Below are positions 52,100-60,989 of a stretch of 64,000 nt of DNA, one piece after another. This stretch comes from Olleya sp. Bg11-27 (GTDB lineage Bacteria; Bacteroidota; Bacteroidia; Flavobacteriales; Flavobacteriaceae): the NCBI RefSeq assembly GCF_002831645.1, contig NZ_CP025117.1, forward strand, positions 186,001 to 250,000, read 5' to 3'. The notes beneath the pieces are model-generated. The model made no database searches. It had not been told where the DNA came from and saw only the letters and a list, made by a program, of their open reading frames with translations. The translations under genes were made by a program, and so were the position numbers. Each line of letters opens with the position of its first letter. Positions within the stretch are counted from its first letter, which is position 1.

Positions 52100-55039
52100 A
52101 TGAAAACAATTTTAAAAAGGCTTCTACTAGCTTTACTGTTTATACCAACTGTTATATTTGCCCAAAGCAAAGTTACAGGAATGGTAACTGAGCAAGCTAC
52201 AGCCTTACCCATACCAGCGGTTAATGTTATTGTAAAAAACACGAGCAGAGGCGCATCTACCGATTTTGATGGTAAATACTCGCTTGCAGTAAATAGTGGA
52301 GATGTATTAGTCTATTCTTACGTTGGCTATACCACTCAAGAAATAACCTACACTGGACAGTCCACTATTAATGTCGTTTTAATTGACGACGCTTCACTTT
52401 TAGATGAAATTGTGGTTATCGGATATGGAGGCGTTAAAAAAGAAGATTTAACTGGCTCTGTAGATTTAGTAACAGAAAAAGATTTTAATGATGGTCCAAT
52501 AGTATCTGCACAACAACTTATATCTGGTAAAATTGCTGGTGTTAATGTAAGTTCTGGTGGAGGAGCTCCTGGAGAAGGACAAAACATTACCATTCGTGGA
52601 GTTGGTTCTTTATCTTTAAATAGTTCTCCTTTATATGTTATTGATGGATTTCCTATTGACAACGGAGGTGTTGGTGGTACTAGAAACCCATTAAACCTTC
52701 TAAATCCGAGTGACATAGAAAGTATCACAGTCTTAAAAGATGCATCGGCGACTTCAATTTACGGGTCTCGAGGTGCTAATGGTGTTATTATTGTAACGAC
52801 TAAAAAAGGAAAAAATAAAGACTTTGAATTTAATTTAAGTGCTAAAACAACAGTTTACAGTCCTGTAGATTATGTTGATGTTTTATCTGCTGATGAATTT
52901 AGAAGTGTCGTCCCATTAGATTCTAATGCAGATGCTACAAGTATTGCCTTATTAGGAAATGCAAATACAGATTGGCAAGATGAAATTTACCAAACGGCTT
53001 TTGGTAAAGATTATGGATTTAGCGCATTAGGTAGTGCTTTTGGCGTTCCATTAAGAGCATCTTTAGGTTATTCTGATCATGATGGGGTACTATTAGGTGA
53101 TAATTTTGAACGTTTAAATGCCTCTTTAAGTCTTTCTCCTACTTTTTTAGATGAAAGTTTGAAGATTCAAATAAATGCAAAAGGAAGTTATACCGAAAAT
53201 CAATTTGCAAACAGAGGTGCCATAGGATCTGCAACATCTTTTGACCCAACACAATCTCCTTACGATGCAAACTCTCCATATGCTGGTTATTTTGCGTGGA
53301 TAGATCAAAGCACTGGACAACAAGCCAATTTGGCAACAACAAACCCACTTGCGCTTCTAAACTTAGTAGATGATACTGCAGAAGTTAGACGTCTTTTAGG
53401 AAATTTTAAAGCCGACTATACTTTACCCTTCTTTAAAGACATTACCGTTACCGTTAATGTTGGTTTAGACAAATCTAATAGTCATGGAAGAAACAGTACG
53501 TCACAGTTTATTCCTACTTCAGACCCGACATGGAATGGTTCTTTCTCTAATTACACACAAGAAGCAACTAACAAATTGTTTGATGCCTACGTTACATACA
53601 ACAAAACTTTTAAGGAAAACCATAATGTTACAGCAGTTGCCGGACACTCTTACCAATCTTTCGAGTATGATAACTTTAGCTACAATAGCGAAAAAGAAGA
53701 AGATGGATTAGAATATGAATTTGTAGACAAATCTAAAAATGTTTTATTATCTTATTTTGGAAGGTTAAATTATAATTTTGACAGTCGTTATTTACTAACG
53801 GCTACACTTAGAGCAGATGCCTCTTCTAAACTTAACCCAGAAGACCGTTGGGGGTATTTCCCATCACTTGCTGCCGCTTGGAATATCAGTAATGAAAATT
53901 TCATGGAAAATTCTTTCTTTGATGATCTAAAAGTTAGAGCTGGTTATGGAGAAGTTGGTAACGTCAATGGTTTAGGTGATTATTTATTCCTAACGCGTTA
54001 TACTGCAAGTACGGATAGTGCTGGTTATCAATTTGGGTATAACAACGGTTCCCCTTCATTCTATCAAACGTATAGACCTGAAGCGATCAACACTAATCTA
54101 AAATGGGAAATTGGTCGTACATTAAACCTTGGTTTAGACTTTAGTATTCTAGACCGTAGAATTACAGGTTTATTTAATGCCTACTTAAGAAAAACACAAG
54201 ACTTAATTGCAACATCAACAGTAGATCCTTTTACTAATTTCTCAAACACTATTCAAGCGAATCTTGGTGATATGGAAAATAAAGGTATTGAAATTGGTTT
54301 AAATGTTATCCCTGTGCAAAATGATAACTTTACATGGTCCTTTAACTACAATGTTGCTTTTAACGAAAACACAGTTACAAGCTTACCTGGAGATCAACCA
54401 ATCGGAGGGATTTCTACTGGTATCGGGACTAACGTTCAAGTACATAGAGAAGGAGAAACACCTTTTAGCTACTTAGTTTACAAGCAACTTTACAACACTA
54501 ATGGAAGCCCTATTGAAGGTGCTTATGCCGATTTAAATGGTGATAATGTAATTAATGATGCCGATAAATACCTATACAAAGATGCTTTAGCTGATGTAAC
54601 AATGGGCTTTAATACAAATCTAAATTATAAAAACTGGGACTTAGCAGTTATATCAAGAGCAAGTATTGGAAACTATGTGTATAACGATGTGGCTTCTTCA
54701 AAAGGAGCACTAAACAATGTCGTTCCAACAACAAATAATTACTTAAGTAATTTGAGTTCAGATTATCTAAATACAGGTTTCTTAAACACAACAGAAACCA
54801 ACGCTTTAAGTGATCACTATGTTGAAGATGGGTCTTTTTTCAAAATAGACAATATTACTATTGGTTATAACGCTAAAGATATATTAAAAGACATCGATGC
54901 TAGATTCTATGGCTCTTTACAAAACGTGGCTACTTTTACTAATTACGATGGAATTGATCCTGAAATTGGTGGTGGTATAGATAACAACTTTTACCCTAGA
55001 CCACGTTCGCTTGTTTTAGGTGTTAATATTGATTTTTAA
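52100..55039 (+). CDS. SusC/RagA-type TonB-dependent outer-membrane transporter
   Basis: This protein of 979 residues has a signal peptide at about 1-21. A carboxypeptidase-regulatory-like domain follows (about 23-100: VTGMVTEQATALPIPAVNVI, then GKYSLAVNSGD). A TonB-box-like DEIVVIGYG and the plug come next (QQLISGKIAGVNVSSGGGAP, VLKDASATSIYGSRGANGVI). The barrel runs to the C terminus and ends LVLGVNIDF. With SusD it imports alpha-glucan oligosaccharides across the outer membrane using TonB energy. It is the first gene of the plus-strand arm, 12 bp before susD, and likely controlled by the LacI-type regulator. Confidence 0.96.
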   Translation: MKTILKRLLLALLFIPTVIFAQSKVTGMVTEQATALPIPAVNVIVKNTSRGASTDFDGKYSLAVNSGDVLVYSYVGYTTQEITYTGQSTINVVLIDDASLLDEIVVIGYGGVKKEDLTGSVDLVTEKDFNDGPIVSAQQLISGKIAGVNVSSGGGAPGEGQNITIRGVGSLSLNSSPLYVIDGFPIDNGGVGGTRNPLNLLNPSDIESITVLKDASATSIYGSRGANGVIIVTTKKGKNKDFEFNLSAKTTVYSPVDYVDVLSADEFRSVVPLDSNADATSIALLGNANTDWQDEIYQTAFGKDYGFSALGSAFGVPLRASLGYSDHDGVLLGDNFERLNASLSLSPTFLDESLKIQINAKGSYTENQFANRGAIGSATSFDPTQSPYDANSPYAGYFAWIDQSTGQQANLATTNPLALLNLVDDTAEVRRLLGNFKADYTLPFFKDITVTVNVGLDKSNSHGRNSTSQFIPTSDPTWNGSFSNYTQEATNKLFDAYVTYNKTFKENHNVTAVAGHSYQSFEYDNFSYNSEKEEDGLEYEFVDKSKNVLLSYFGRLNYNFDSRYLLTATLRADASSKLNPEDRWGYFPSLAAAWNISNENFMENSFFDDLKVRAGYGEVGNVNGLGDYLFLTRYTASTDSAGYQFGYNNGSPSFYQTYRPEAINTNLKWEIGRTLNLGLDFSILDRRITGLFNAYLRKTQDLIATSTVDPFTNFSNTIQANLGDMENKGIEIGLNVIPVQNDNFTWSFNYNVAFNENTVTSLPGDQPIGGISTGIGTNVQVHREGETPFSYLVYKQLYNTNGSPIEGAYADLNGDNVINDADKYLYKDALADVTMGFNTNLNYKNWDLAVISRASIGNYVYNDVASSKGALNNVVPTTNNYLSNLSSDYLNTGFLNTTETNALSDHYVEDGSFFKIDNITIGYNAKDILKDIDARFYGSLQNVATFTNYDGIDPEIGGGIDNNFYPRPRSLVLGVNIDF

Positions 55040-55051
55040 AAAAAACAACAT

Positions 55052-56626
55052 ATGAAAAATTTATTTAAACAATTCAATTATGCCTTAGCATTGCTTTTAT
55101 TAGTATCTGCTTGTCATGATGATTTAGATCAATCACCTATTGATCCTGATAGTTTTACTGAAGAAGATGTGTTTGCAAATCCAAACGAAGCCAAAGGTGC
55201 ACTAGCCAAAGTTTATGCTAGTTTAGCGCTAACTGGTCAAGAAGGACCTTCCGGACAACCAGATATCGCTAATATTGATGAAGGGTTTTCACAATATTCT
55301 AGAATGCTTTTTAATCTAAACGAATTAACTACAGATAATGCTGTAATTGCATGGGGAGATGCTGGACTACAAGATTTACATGGTATGTACTGGACGGCAA
55401 GTAATGACTTTACAGATGCGATGTATAATCGACTAGCGCAAACGGTCTCTTTTTCTAATTCTTTTATAGGAAACGCTGCTAACTTGAGTGACGCAGCTGT
55501 TACTCAATATATAGCAGAGGCTAGATTTATTAGAGCTTTTGCCTATTACAACTTAATGGACTTATACGGTAATGTTCCCTTAGTAACAGAGATCGCAACA
55601 ACACTTCCTAGTCAAAACTCTAGAGAAGAAGTCTTTACTTTTGTAGAAACAGAATTATTAGAAATCCAAAACCAATTAGCAACTAGTGGCTCTAATGAAT
55701 ACGGTCGAGTAGACCAAGTCGCAGCATGGGCACTACTATCTAAACTATATTTAAATGCAGAAGTATGGATTGGTCAACCGCTTTATAACGACGCTGTAAC
55801 ATACGCTAACAATGCAATAACATCAACATATAGTATTAATACTGTAGATGCTAATGGTAACGGTTCTGCTTATGACGAATTATTTCTAGCTGACAATAAT
55901 GTTAATGGTGCACAAAACGAATTTATTTTCACCTTAAATTTTGACGGTATAAATAGCCAAACTTATGGGGGTACAACGTTTTTAGTACATGCCGCTATTG
56001 GAGGTGATATGGATCCTAACGAGTTTGGAGTTAACGGAGGCTGGGGAGGTCTTAGAACCACTAGTGCTTTAGTTAACAAAATGGGAACTGGAGACTCAAG
56101 AGCCCTGTTTTATTCCGCTGGTCAAAATTTAGAAATTACAGACATGACAACATTTACTGATGGCTATGCTGTGACTAAATTTAAAAACCTTAAATCTGAT
56201 GGTACACAAGGTTCTGATACTGCTGGAGATTTTGTTGACACCGATTTACCTTTAATTAGATTATCTGAAATCTATTTAAATTACGCAGAAGCAACATTAA
56301 GAGGTGGTAGCGGAAGCACATCAATTGCTTTAGACCTTATCAATGAATTAAGAGAAAGAGCATACGGAGACACCTCTGGTAATATTTCGTCAGGAGATCT
56401 AACATTAGATTTTATTTTAGATGAAAGAGCCAGAGAATTATATTGGGAAGGACAACGTCGTACAGATCTAGTAAGATATAATTATTTTACAACTAGCGCG
56501 TATTTATGGCCTTTTAAAGGAGACGCCGCTTTAGGTAGCTCTGTATCTAATTTCCGTAATGTATTTCCAATTCCAACTAATACTATTTTATCTAATCCTA
56601 ACCTACAACAAAACACTGGTTACTAA
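55052..56626 (+). CDS. SusD/RagB-type surface glycan-binding lipoprotein
   Basis: This protein of 524 residues has a lipoprotein signal ending LLLVSAC (Cys21), followed by HDDLDQSPIDPDSFTEEDVF. The helical TPR-like core shows AEARFIRAFAYYNLMDLYGN and VPLVTEIATTLPSQNSREEV. The C-terminal SusD domain has LPLIRLSEIYLNYAEA and DFILDERARELYWEGQRRTD. It forms the lid over the SusC channel and binds alpha-glucan at the cell surface. It is co-transcribed with susC and with the SusE-like gene 15 bp downstream. Confidence 0.96.
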   Translation: MKNLFKQFNYALALLLLVSACHDDLDQSPIDPDSFTEEDVFANPNEAKGALAKVYASLALTGQEGPSGQPDIANIDEGFSQYSRMLFNLNELTTDNAVIAWGDAGLQDLHGMYWTASNDFTDAMYNRLAQTVSFSNSFIGNAANLSDAAVTQYIAEARFIRAFAYYNLMDLYGNVPLVTEIATTLPSQNSREEVFTFVETELLEIQNQLATSGSNEYGRVDQVAAWALLSKLYLNAEVWIGQPLYNDAVTYANNAITSTYSINTVDANGNGSAYDELFLADNNVNGAQNEFIFTLNFDGINSQTYGGTTFLVHAAIGGDMDPNEFGVNGGWGGLRTTSALVNKMGTGDSRALFYSAGQNLEITDMTTFTDGYAVTKFKNLKSDGTQGSDTAGDFVDTDLPLIRLSEIYLNYAEATLRGGSGSTSIALDLINELRERAYGDTSGNISSGDLTLDFILDERARELYWEGQRRTDLVRYNYFTTSAYLWPFKGDAALGSSVSNFRNVFPIPTNTILSNPNLQQNTGY

Positions 56627-56641
56627 TTAAAAAAAATAACA

Positions 56642-57727
56642 ATGAAAAATTTAAAAATCTTATTTATAGCAGCTATTTCTTTAGTTAGCTTTAACTCGTG
56701 TGATGAAGAAGATGATAATATTTTTGAAATACAGTCATCTGAATCTACAGCAGCAATTATTAATTTACCAACGTCTGGAACTGGACTTGTTTTAGATATT
56801 TCAAATCCAACAGGTACAGCAACAACTATCGTATGGGAAGATGCTACCTATAATATTCCAACAGTAATTAATAACACAATACAACTTGCAATCGCTGGAA
56901 CAAATTTTGAAACGCCTTTTGACGTCGTAACAACAACAAACAATTATTTAGCTTGGACTAATGAAGAATTAAACGGTATCGCTGTTGGTCTATTAGGTTT
57001 AACTCCTTTTACATCTGCTGATGTAGATATGCATATTAAATCTTCTATTGGAGATAATGATTCAGAAGCTGTTTACTCAGAGATGGTAACTGTATCTATA
57101 ACCCCATATACTACAGAAGCTCCAAAACTTGGTATACCAGGGAATCACCAAGGTTGGGACCCCGCTTCCGCTCCTAGTCTATTTGCTTCTGCTTACGGAG
57201 AAACAGATTACGAAGGTTATGTTTGGCTTGATGGGCAACATAAATTTATCGCTACTAATGACGAAGGGGATTACGCGTGGGGAAATACCGATTGGGGGGA
57301 TGCCTCTGGAACAGACGGTTCTTATACACAAGTTTTAATAGAAGATGGCGAAGGTAATATTGCTCCTCCTAATGGTGCTGGGTATTACTTTGTACAAGCA
57401 AATACAGATGCTGATGTATTAGAGTATTCTGAAACATTACACAACTGGGCTGTCATTGGTTCTGCAACAGGCTCTTGGGATAATGATACAGATATGACTT
57501 ACGATAGCGCAACTTCAACTTGGACGATCACTATGGACTTAACAGCCGAAGAAATTAAATTTAGATCTAATGATACTTGGGATTGGAATTATGGAGATGA
57601 TGAAGGTGATGGTACCTTAGAACTAAGCTCTGGTACAAACATTTCAGTACCATCGGCAGGAAACTATACTATTGTTTTAGATTTTAGCACACCAAGGCAT
57701 TACACGTATAGTTTAACATTAAACTAA
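56642..57727 (+). CDS. SusE-like surface starch-binding lipoprotein
   Basis: This protein of 361 residues has a lipoprotein signal ending VSFNSC (Cys20), followed by an acidic DEEDDN. The SusE N-terminal beta domain spans about 30-150. Two carbohydrate-binding modules follow: one at about 160-260 starting KLGIPGNHQGWDPASAPSLF with Trp-rich repeats, the other at about 265-361 containing WAVIGSATGSWDNDTDMTYD and WTITMDLTAEEIKFRSND. These hold starch at the cell surface. The acidic residues after the lipid Cys fit a surface-export signal. It is followed by a strong terminator before the amylase gene. Confidence 0.92.
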   Translation: MKNLKILFIAAISLVSFNSCDEEDDNIFEIQSSESTAAIINLPTSGTGLVLDISNPTGTATTIVWEDATYNIPTVINNTIQLAIAGTNFETPFDVVTTTNNYLAWTNEELNGIAVGLLGLTPFTSADVDMHIKSSIGDNDSEAVYSEMVTVSITPYTTEAPKLGIPGNHQGWDPASAPSLFASAYGETDYEGYVWLDGQHKFIATNDEGDYAWGNTDWGDASGTDGSYTQVLIEDGEGNIAPPNGAGYYFVQANTDADVLEYSETLHNWAVIGSATGSWDNDTDMTYDSATSTWTITMDLTAEEIKFRSNDTWDWNYGDDEGDGTLELSSGTNISVPSAGNYTIVLDFSTPRHYTYSLTLN

Positions 57728-57738
57728 TACTTTTTTTT

Positions 57739-57766
57739 AAAGGCTTTGACTATGTTCAAAGCCTTT
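57739..57766 (+). terminator. Terminator after susC-susD-susE-like genes
   Basis: AAAGGCTTTGA and TCAAAGCCTTT form an 11-bp stem with a 6-base loop, followed by seven or more T. It lies 12 bp past the SusE-like stop and 29 bp before the amylase start, so the amylase is expressed by read-through or its own promoter. Confidence 0.85.
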
Positions 57767-57794
57767 TTTTTATTCCATTTTAAATTCTTTCAAA

Positions 57795-60680
57795 ATGAAA
57801 AAACACTACTTTTTAATAGCACTACTTTTTTCTTTATTTGCCAAAGCGCAAGTAAATATAGCTCCGTTTCCTTTTAATGTAGATGAAAGCATTACCATTA
57901 CTGTTGATATTAATTCTACAGCCACAGATTGCAATGGTTTTAATACTCCTACTACAGTTTACTTACATTCAGGAATTGGTGACGACACTAATGCTTTTGG
58001 TTACAATGCTGTCGGCAACTGGGGACAAGACGATGGTGTTGGCGCAATGACAGATAACAACAATGGGACTTGGAGTATTACCATTGTTCCAGAAACTTAC
58101 TATTCTTTAACGTCAGCACAAGCATCTTCAGCTACAAAATTAGGCATGGTTTTTAGAAATGAAGATGGAAGTCAAGAGCTTAAAGATAATGGTTGCTCAG
58201 ACTTTATATATAATGTAGGTTCCTTTCAAGTTAATTTAACAACACCTTCAGAAAACAGTGTTACACAATTAAATAACGGAAGTGATTTAAGCATCGCAGC
58301 GACTAACACAAACGGAAATGCCAATTATTCATTAAGTGCTAACGGCAGTGTTTTAAATAGTTTAAACGCTATCACAAACTATGCCTTTACACACACTAAC
58401 ATTACCGAAAACCAGTACTACACCCTAACAGTTACACAAGGCTTAGAAACCGTTGTAAAAGAATTTTCTGTACTAATAAGCGCCACACCTATAACAGAAG
58501 CTTTACCTAATGGTATGGACAATGGAATAAACTACAATACTTCAGATAACACTAAAGCAACTCTTGTTTTAGAAGCTCCTAATAAAGATTATATATATGT
58601 AGCTGGTAGTTTTAATAATTACCAACCCACCAATGCGGATCTAATGAAAAAAGATCCAACTTCAGGTATCTTTTGGTTGGAACTTACCAATTTAACGCCT
58701 AATCAAATCGAAACTTACCAATACTGGGTTAACGATGCTAATCCTATTACTAACTCTCCGCAATTAGTTAAAACTGCGGATCCTTATTCAACATTAGTAC
58801 TTTCTCCTTTTGATGATGCATATATCCCAACAACAACCTATCCAAACCTACCAACATACCCAGCTGGACAAGAGCGTGAAGTCACTGTATTAGAAACTGG
58901 ACAAATAGCATATCCTTGGGTTGTTACTGACTTTAACAAACCTAAAAAAGAAGACCTCGTTATCTATGAAGTATTAATTAGAGATTTTGATGCCGATAGA
59001 AACTTTCAAGACTTAATTGATAAAATAGCGTATTTTAAAAACTTAAATGTAAATGCAATCCAATTAATGCCAATCATGGAATTTGAAGGTAATGAAAGTT
59101 GGGGATACAATACATCATTTCATCTAGCTTTAGATAAATTTTACGGTACAGAAACTAAACTAAAAGAATTTATAGATCTATGTCACCAAAATGATATCGC
59201 TGTAATTTTAGACGTTGCTTTAAACCATGCTTTTGGTAGAAACCCTATGAACAGAATGTGGATGACTGATGCCGATGGTGATGGTTGGGGAGAACCAAGT
59301 ACTGAAAATCCTTATTTTAATACAACTGCTAGGCATAGCTATAGTGTTGGTTCTGATTTTAATCACCAATCTTTATTAACTCAACATTATGTAGAACGTG
59401 TTGTTAAACATTGGGTTGAAGAATTTAAAATTGATGGTCTACGCTGGGATTTAACTAAAGGGTTTACACAAAATGCCCAAGGAAGTGACTCACAAACTAA
59501 TGCTTATCAAGCAGATCGTGTTGCCATTTTAAAAGACTATGCAGACTATTCTTGGTCTTTAGACCCAACACATTATGTTATTTTTGAACACTTGGGGTTT
59601 GGTGGTAGTGCGCAAGAAGAAACAGAATGGGCAAATTACAGACTTACAGATAGCGACCCTAAAGGTATTATGCTTTGGGGAAAACTAACCAATCCGTATA
59701 ACCAATTAACAATGGGCTATAATTCTGATAATAACTTTAACGGAATGGGACATGTTAGTAGAGGTTTTGACGCCCCTAGGCTAGTTGGATACGCAGAAAG
59801 TCATGACGAAGAGCGCTTAATGTATAAAAATTTGCAATATGGTAATGCTTCAAACCCGTCACATGATGTCACAGACTTAAACACTGCCATCTCCAGAATG
59901 TCCGCTTTAGGCGCAGTAAGCTTAACTATTCCTGGTCCAAAAATGATATGGCATTTTGCAGAATTAGGTATGGAAAATTCGATATTCACTTGTAATAACG
60001 GGACTGTAAATGATACCAATGGTACAGATGGCGATTGTAAGTTAGACACAAAACCTCAACCACAATGGGCAGATAATTGGGAAGCAGATGCTATTAGAAG
60101 TCAAGTCTATAGTGATTGGTCTAGACTAAATGAGCTTAAAATAAACGAACCTGTTTTTGAAGGAGATTACACGATTACCTCTGGAAGTTTAACCCCGAGA
60201 ATAGACATTTTTGACACTTCAATTGCAAGTACACAATTAGGACATGTTATTGTCTTAGCTAATTTTGATGTGGTTTCGCAAACAGTTAACACCAGTTTTC
60301 CTACATCAGGTACTTGGTACGATTTAATGGATGACACGGGAAGCACTACAATGCAGTCCACAGTAGCCACTATGACCATTCCTGCTGGCGAATTTAGAAT
60401 TTATGGTAATGCTGTGCCACAAACTTTAAGCACAGAAGACTTCCAGTTATCGGACAGCTTTAAACTTTATCCTAACCCATCAAAGACAACCTTCTCCGTG
60501 ACTATTTCTGCACGCAAGGTACAAGTCATAGCTGTTTCAGGAAAAGTAATAAAATCTTATACTGGTACATTTGAAGCTGGTCATAAATTTAATGTCGAAA
60601 ATTTAGCCAAAGGACTATATTTAGTTAAAACAGAAAATAATAAAGGTCAGATTAAAACGACCAAGCTGATTAAATCTTAA
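57795..60680 (+). CDS. T9SS-secreted GH13 alpha-amylase
   Basis: This protein of 961 residues has a signal peptide at about 1-19. Two N-terminal beta domains follow; the second (about 250-330) is of E-set/CBM48 type with YIYVAGSFNNYQPTNADLMK. The GH13 barrel covers about 390-760: DLVIYEVLIRDFD, NAIQLMPIMEFEGNESWGYN, AVILDVALNHAFGRNP, IDGLRWDLTKGFT (nucleophile Asp), HYVIFEHLGFGG (acid/base Glu) and YAESHDEERLMYKN. The protein ends in a type A T9SS sorting domain, from FKLYPNPSKTTF to TTKLIKS. It is the enzyme of this locus meant for the outer surface or medium, making oligosaccharides for SusC/D. Confidence 0.95.
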   Translation: MKKHYFLIALLFSLFAKAQVNIAPFPFNVDESITITVDINSTATDCNGFNTPTTVYLHSGIGDDTNAFGYNAVGNWGQDDGVGAMTDNNNGTWSITIVPETYYSLTSAQASSATKLGMVFRNEDGSQELKDNGCSDFIYNVGSFQVNLTTPSENSVTQLNNGSDLSIAATNTNGNANYSLSANGSVLNSLNAITNYAFTHTNITENQYYTLTVTQGLETVVKEFSVLISATPITEALPNGMDNGINYNTSDNTKATLVLEAPNKDYIYVAGSFNNYQPTNADLMKKDPTSGIFWLELTNLTPNQIETYQYWVNDANPITNSPQLVKTADPYSTLVLSPFDDAYIPTTTYPNLPTYPAGQEREVTVLETGQIAYPWVVTDFNKPKKEDLVIYEVLIRDFDADRNFQDLIDKIAYFKNLNVNAIQLMPIMEFEGNESWGYNTSFHLALDKFYGTETKLKEFIDLCHQNDIAVILDVALNHAFGRNPMNRMWMTDADGDGWGEPSTENPYFNTTARHSYSVGSDFNHQSLLTQHYVERVVKHWVEEFKIDGLRWDLTKGFTQNAQGSDSQTNAYQADRVAILKDYADYSWSLDPTHYVIFEHLGFGGSAQEETEWANYRLTDSDPKGIMLWGKLTNPYNQLTMGYNSDNNFNGMGHVSRGFDAPRLVGYAESHDEERLMYKNLQYGNASNPSHDVTDLNTAISRMSALGAVSLTIPGPKMIWHFAELGMENSIFTCNNGTVNDTNGTDGDCKLDTKPQPQWADNWEADAIRSQVYSDWSRLNELKINEPVFEGDYTITSGSLTPRIDIFDTSIASTQLGHVIVLANFDVVSQTVNTSFPTSGTWYDLMDDTGSTTMQSTVATMTIPAGEFRIYGNAVPQTLSTEDFQLSDSFKLYPNPSKTTFSVTISARKVQVIAVSGKVIKSYTGTFEAGHKFNVENLAKGLYLVKTENNKGQIKTTKLIKS

Positions 60681-60702
60681 ATATTTAATCATTTTTAGTA
60701 TA

Positions 60703-60733
60703 AAAATCTTCAGTTTAATCTACTGAAGATTTT
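60703..60733 (+). terminator. Terminator of the secreted amylase gene
   Basis: AAAATCTTCAGT and ACTGAAGATTTT form a 12-bp stem, followed by T4 and more. It lies 22 bp past the stop codon. Confidence 0.85.
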
Positions 60734-60760
60734 TTTTGTTTTCGCTATTAAGCATAAAAA

Positions 60761-60787
60761 AAGCCTCTCTATTAAGAGAAGCTTTTT
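60761..60787 (-). terminator. Terminator of tRNA-Leu
   Basis: AAGCCTCTCT and AGAGAAGCTT pair with one mismatch around ATTA. On the minus strand a T-run follows. It lies directly downstream of the tRNA on that strand. Confidence 0.75.
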
Positions 60788-60793
60788 TCTTTG

Positions 60794-60875
60794 TACAGGC
60801 GGGGAGACTCGAACTCCCACACCTCGCGGCACTAGATCCTAAGTCTAGCGTGTCTACCAATTCCACCACGCCTGC
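60794..60875 (-). tRNA. tRNA-Leu (anticodon TAG)
   Basis: The minus strand gives a class II tRNA. The acceptor is GCAGGCG with CGCCTGT. The anticodon stem CTAGA/TCTAG encloses the loop CTTAGGA, giving anticodon TAG. There is a long variable arm (TGCCGCGAGGTG) and a T arm GGGAG-TTCGAGT-CTCCC. CCA is not encoded. Confidence 0.96.
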
Positions 60876-60900
60876 AACTTATACCCGCAATTTCGGATTG

Positions 60901-60931
60901 CAAATATAACAAATAGTTTGAATATTCATAA
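60901..60931 (-). promoter_or_regulatory. Predicted promoter of tRNA-Leu
   Basis: On the minus strand 60908-60901 reads TATATTTG. Nineteen bases upstream is TTAT (60931-60928), a weak -33 of the same form as at rimP. The -7 element lies 25 bp before the tRNA 5' end. Confidence 0.6.
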
Positions 60932-60989
60932 CAACCTTAAAAGAAATTATTATCCTTTTTGTATTTTTACATAAATTCAATCTATTTTC

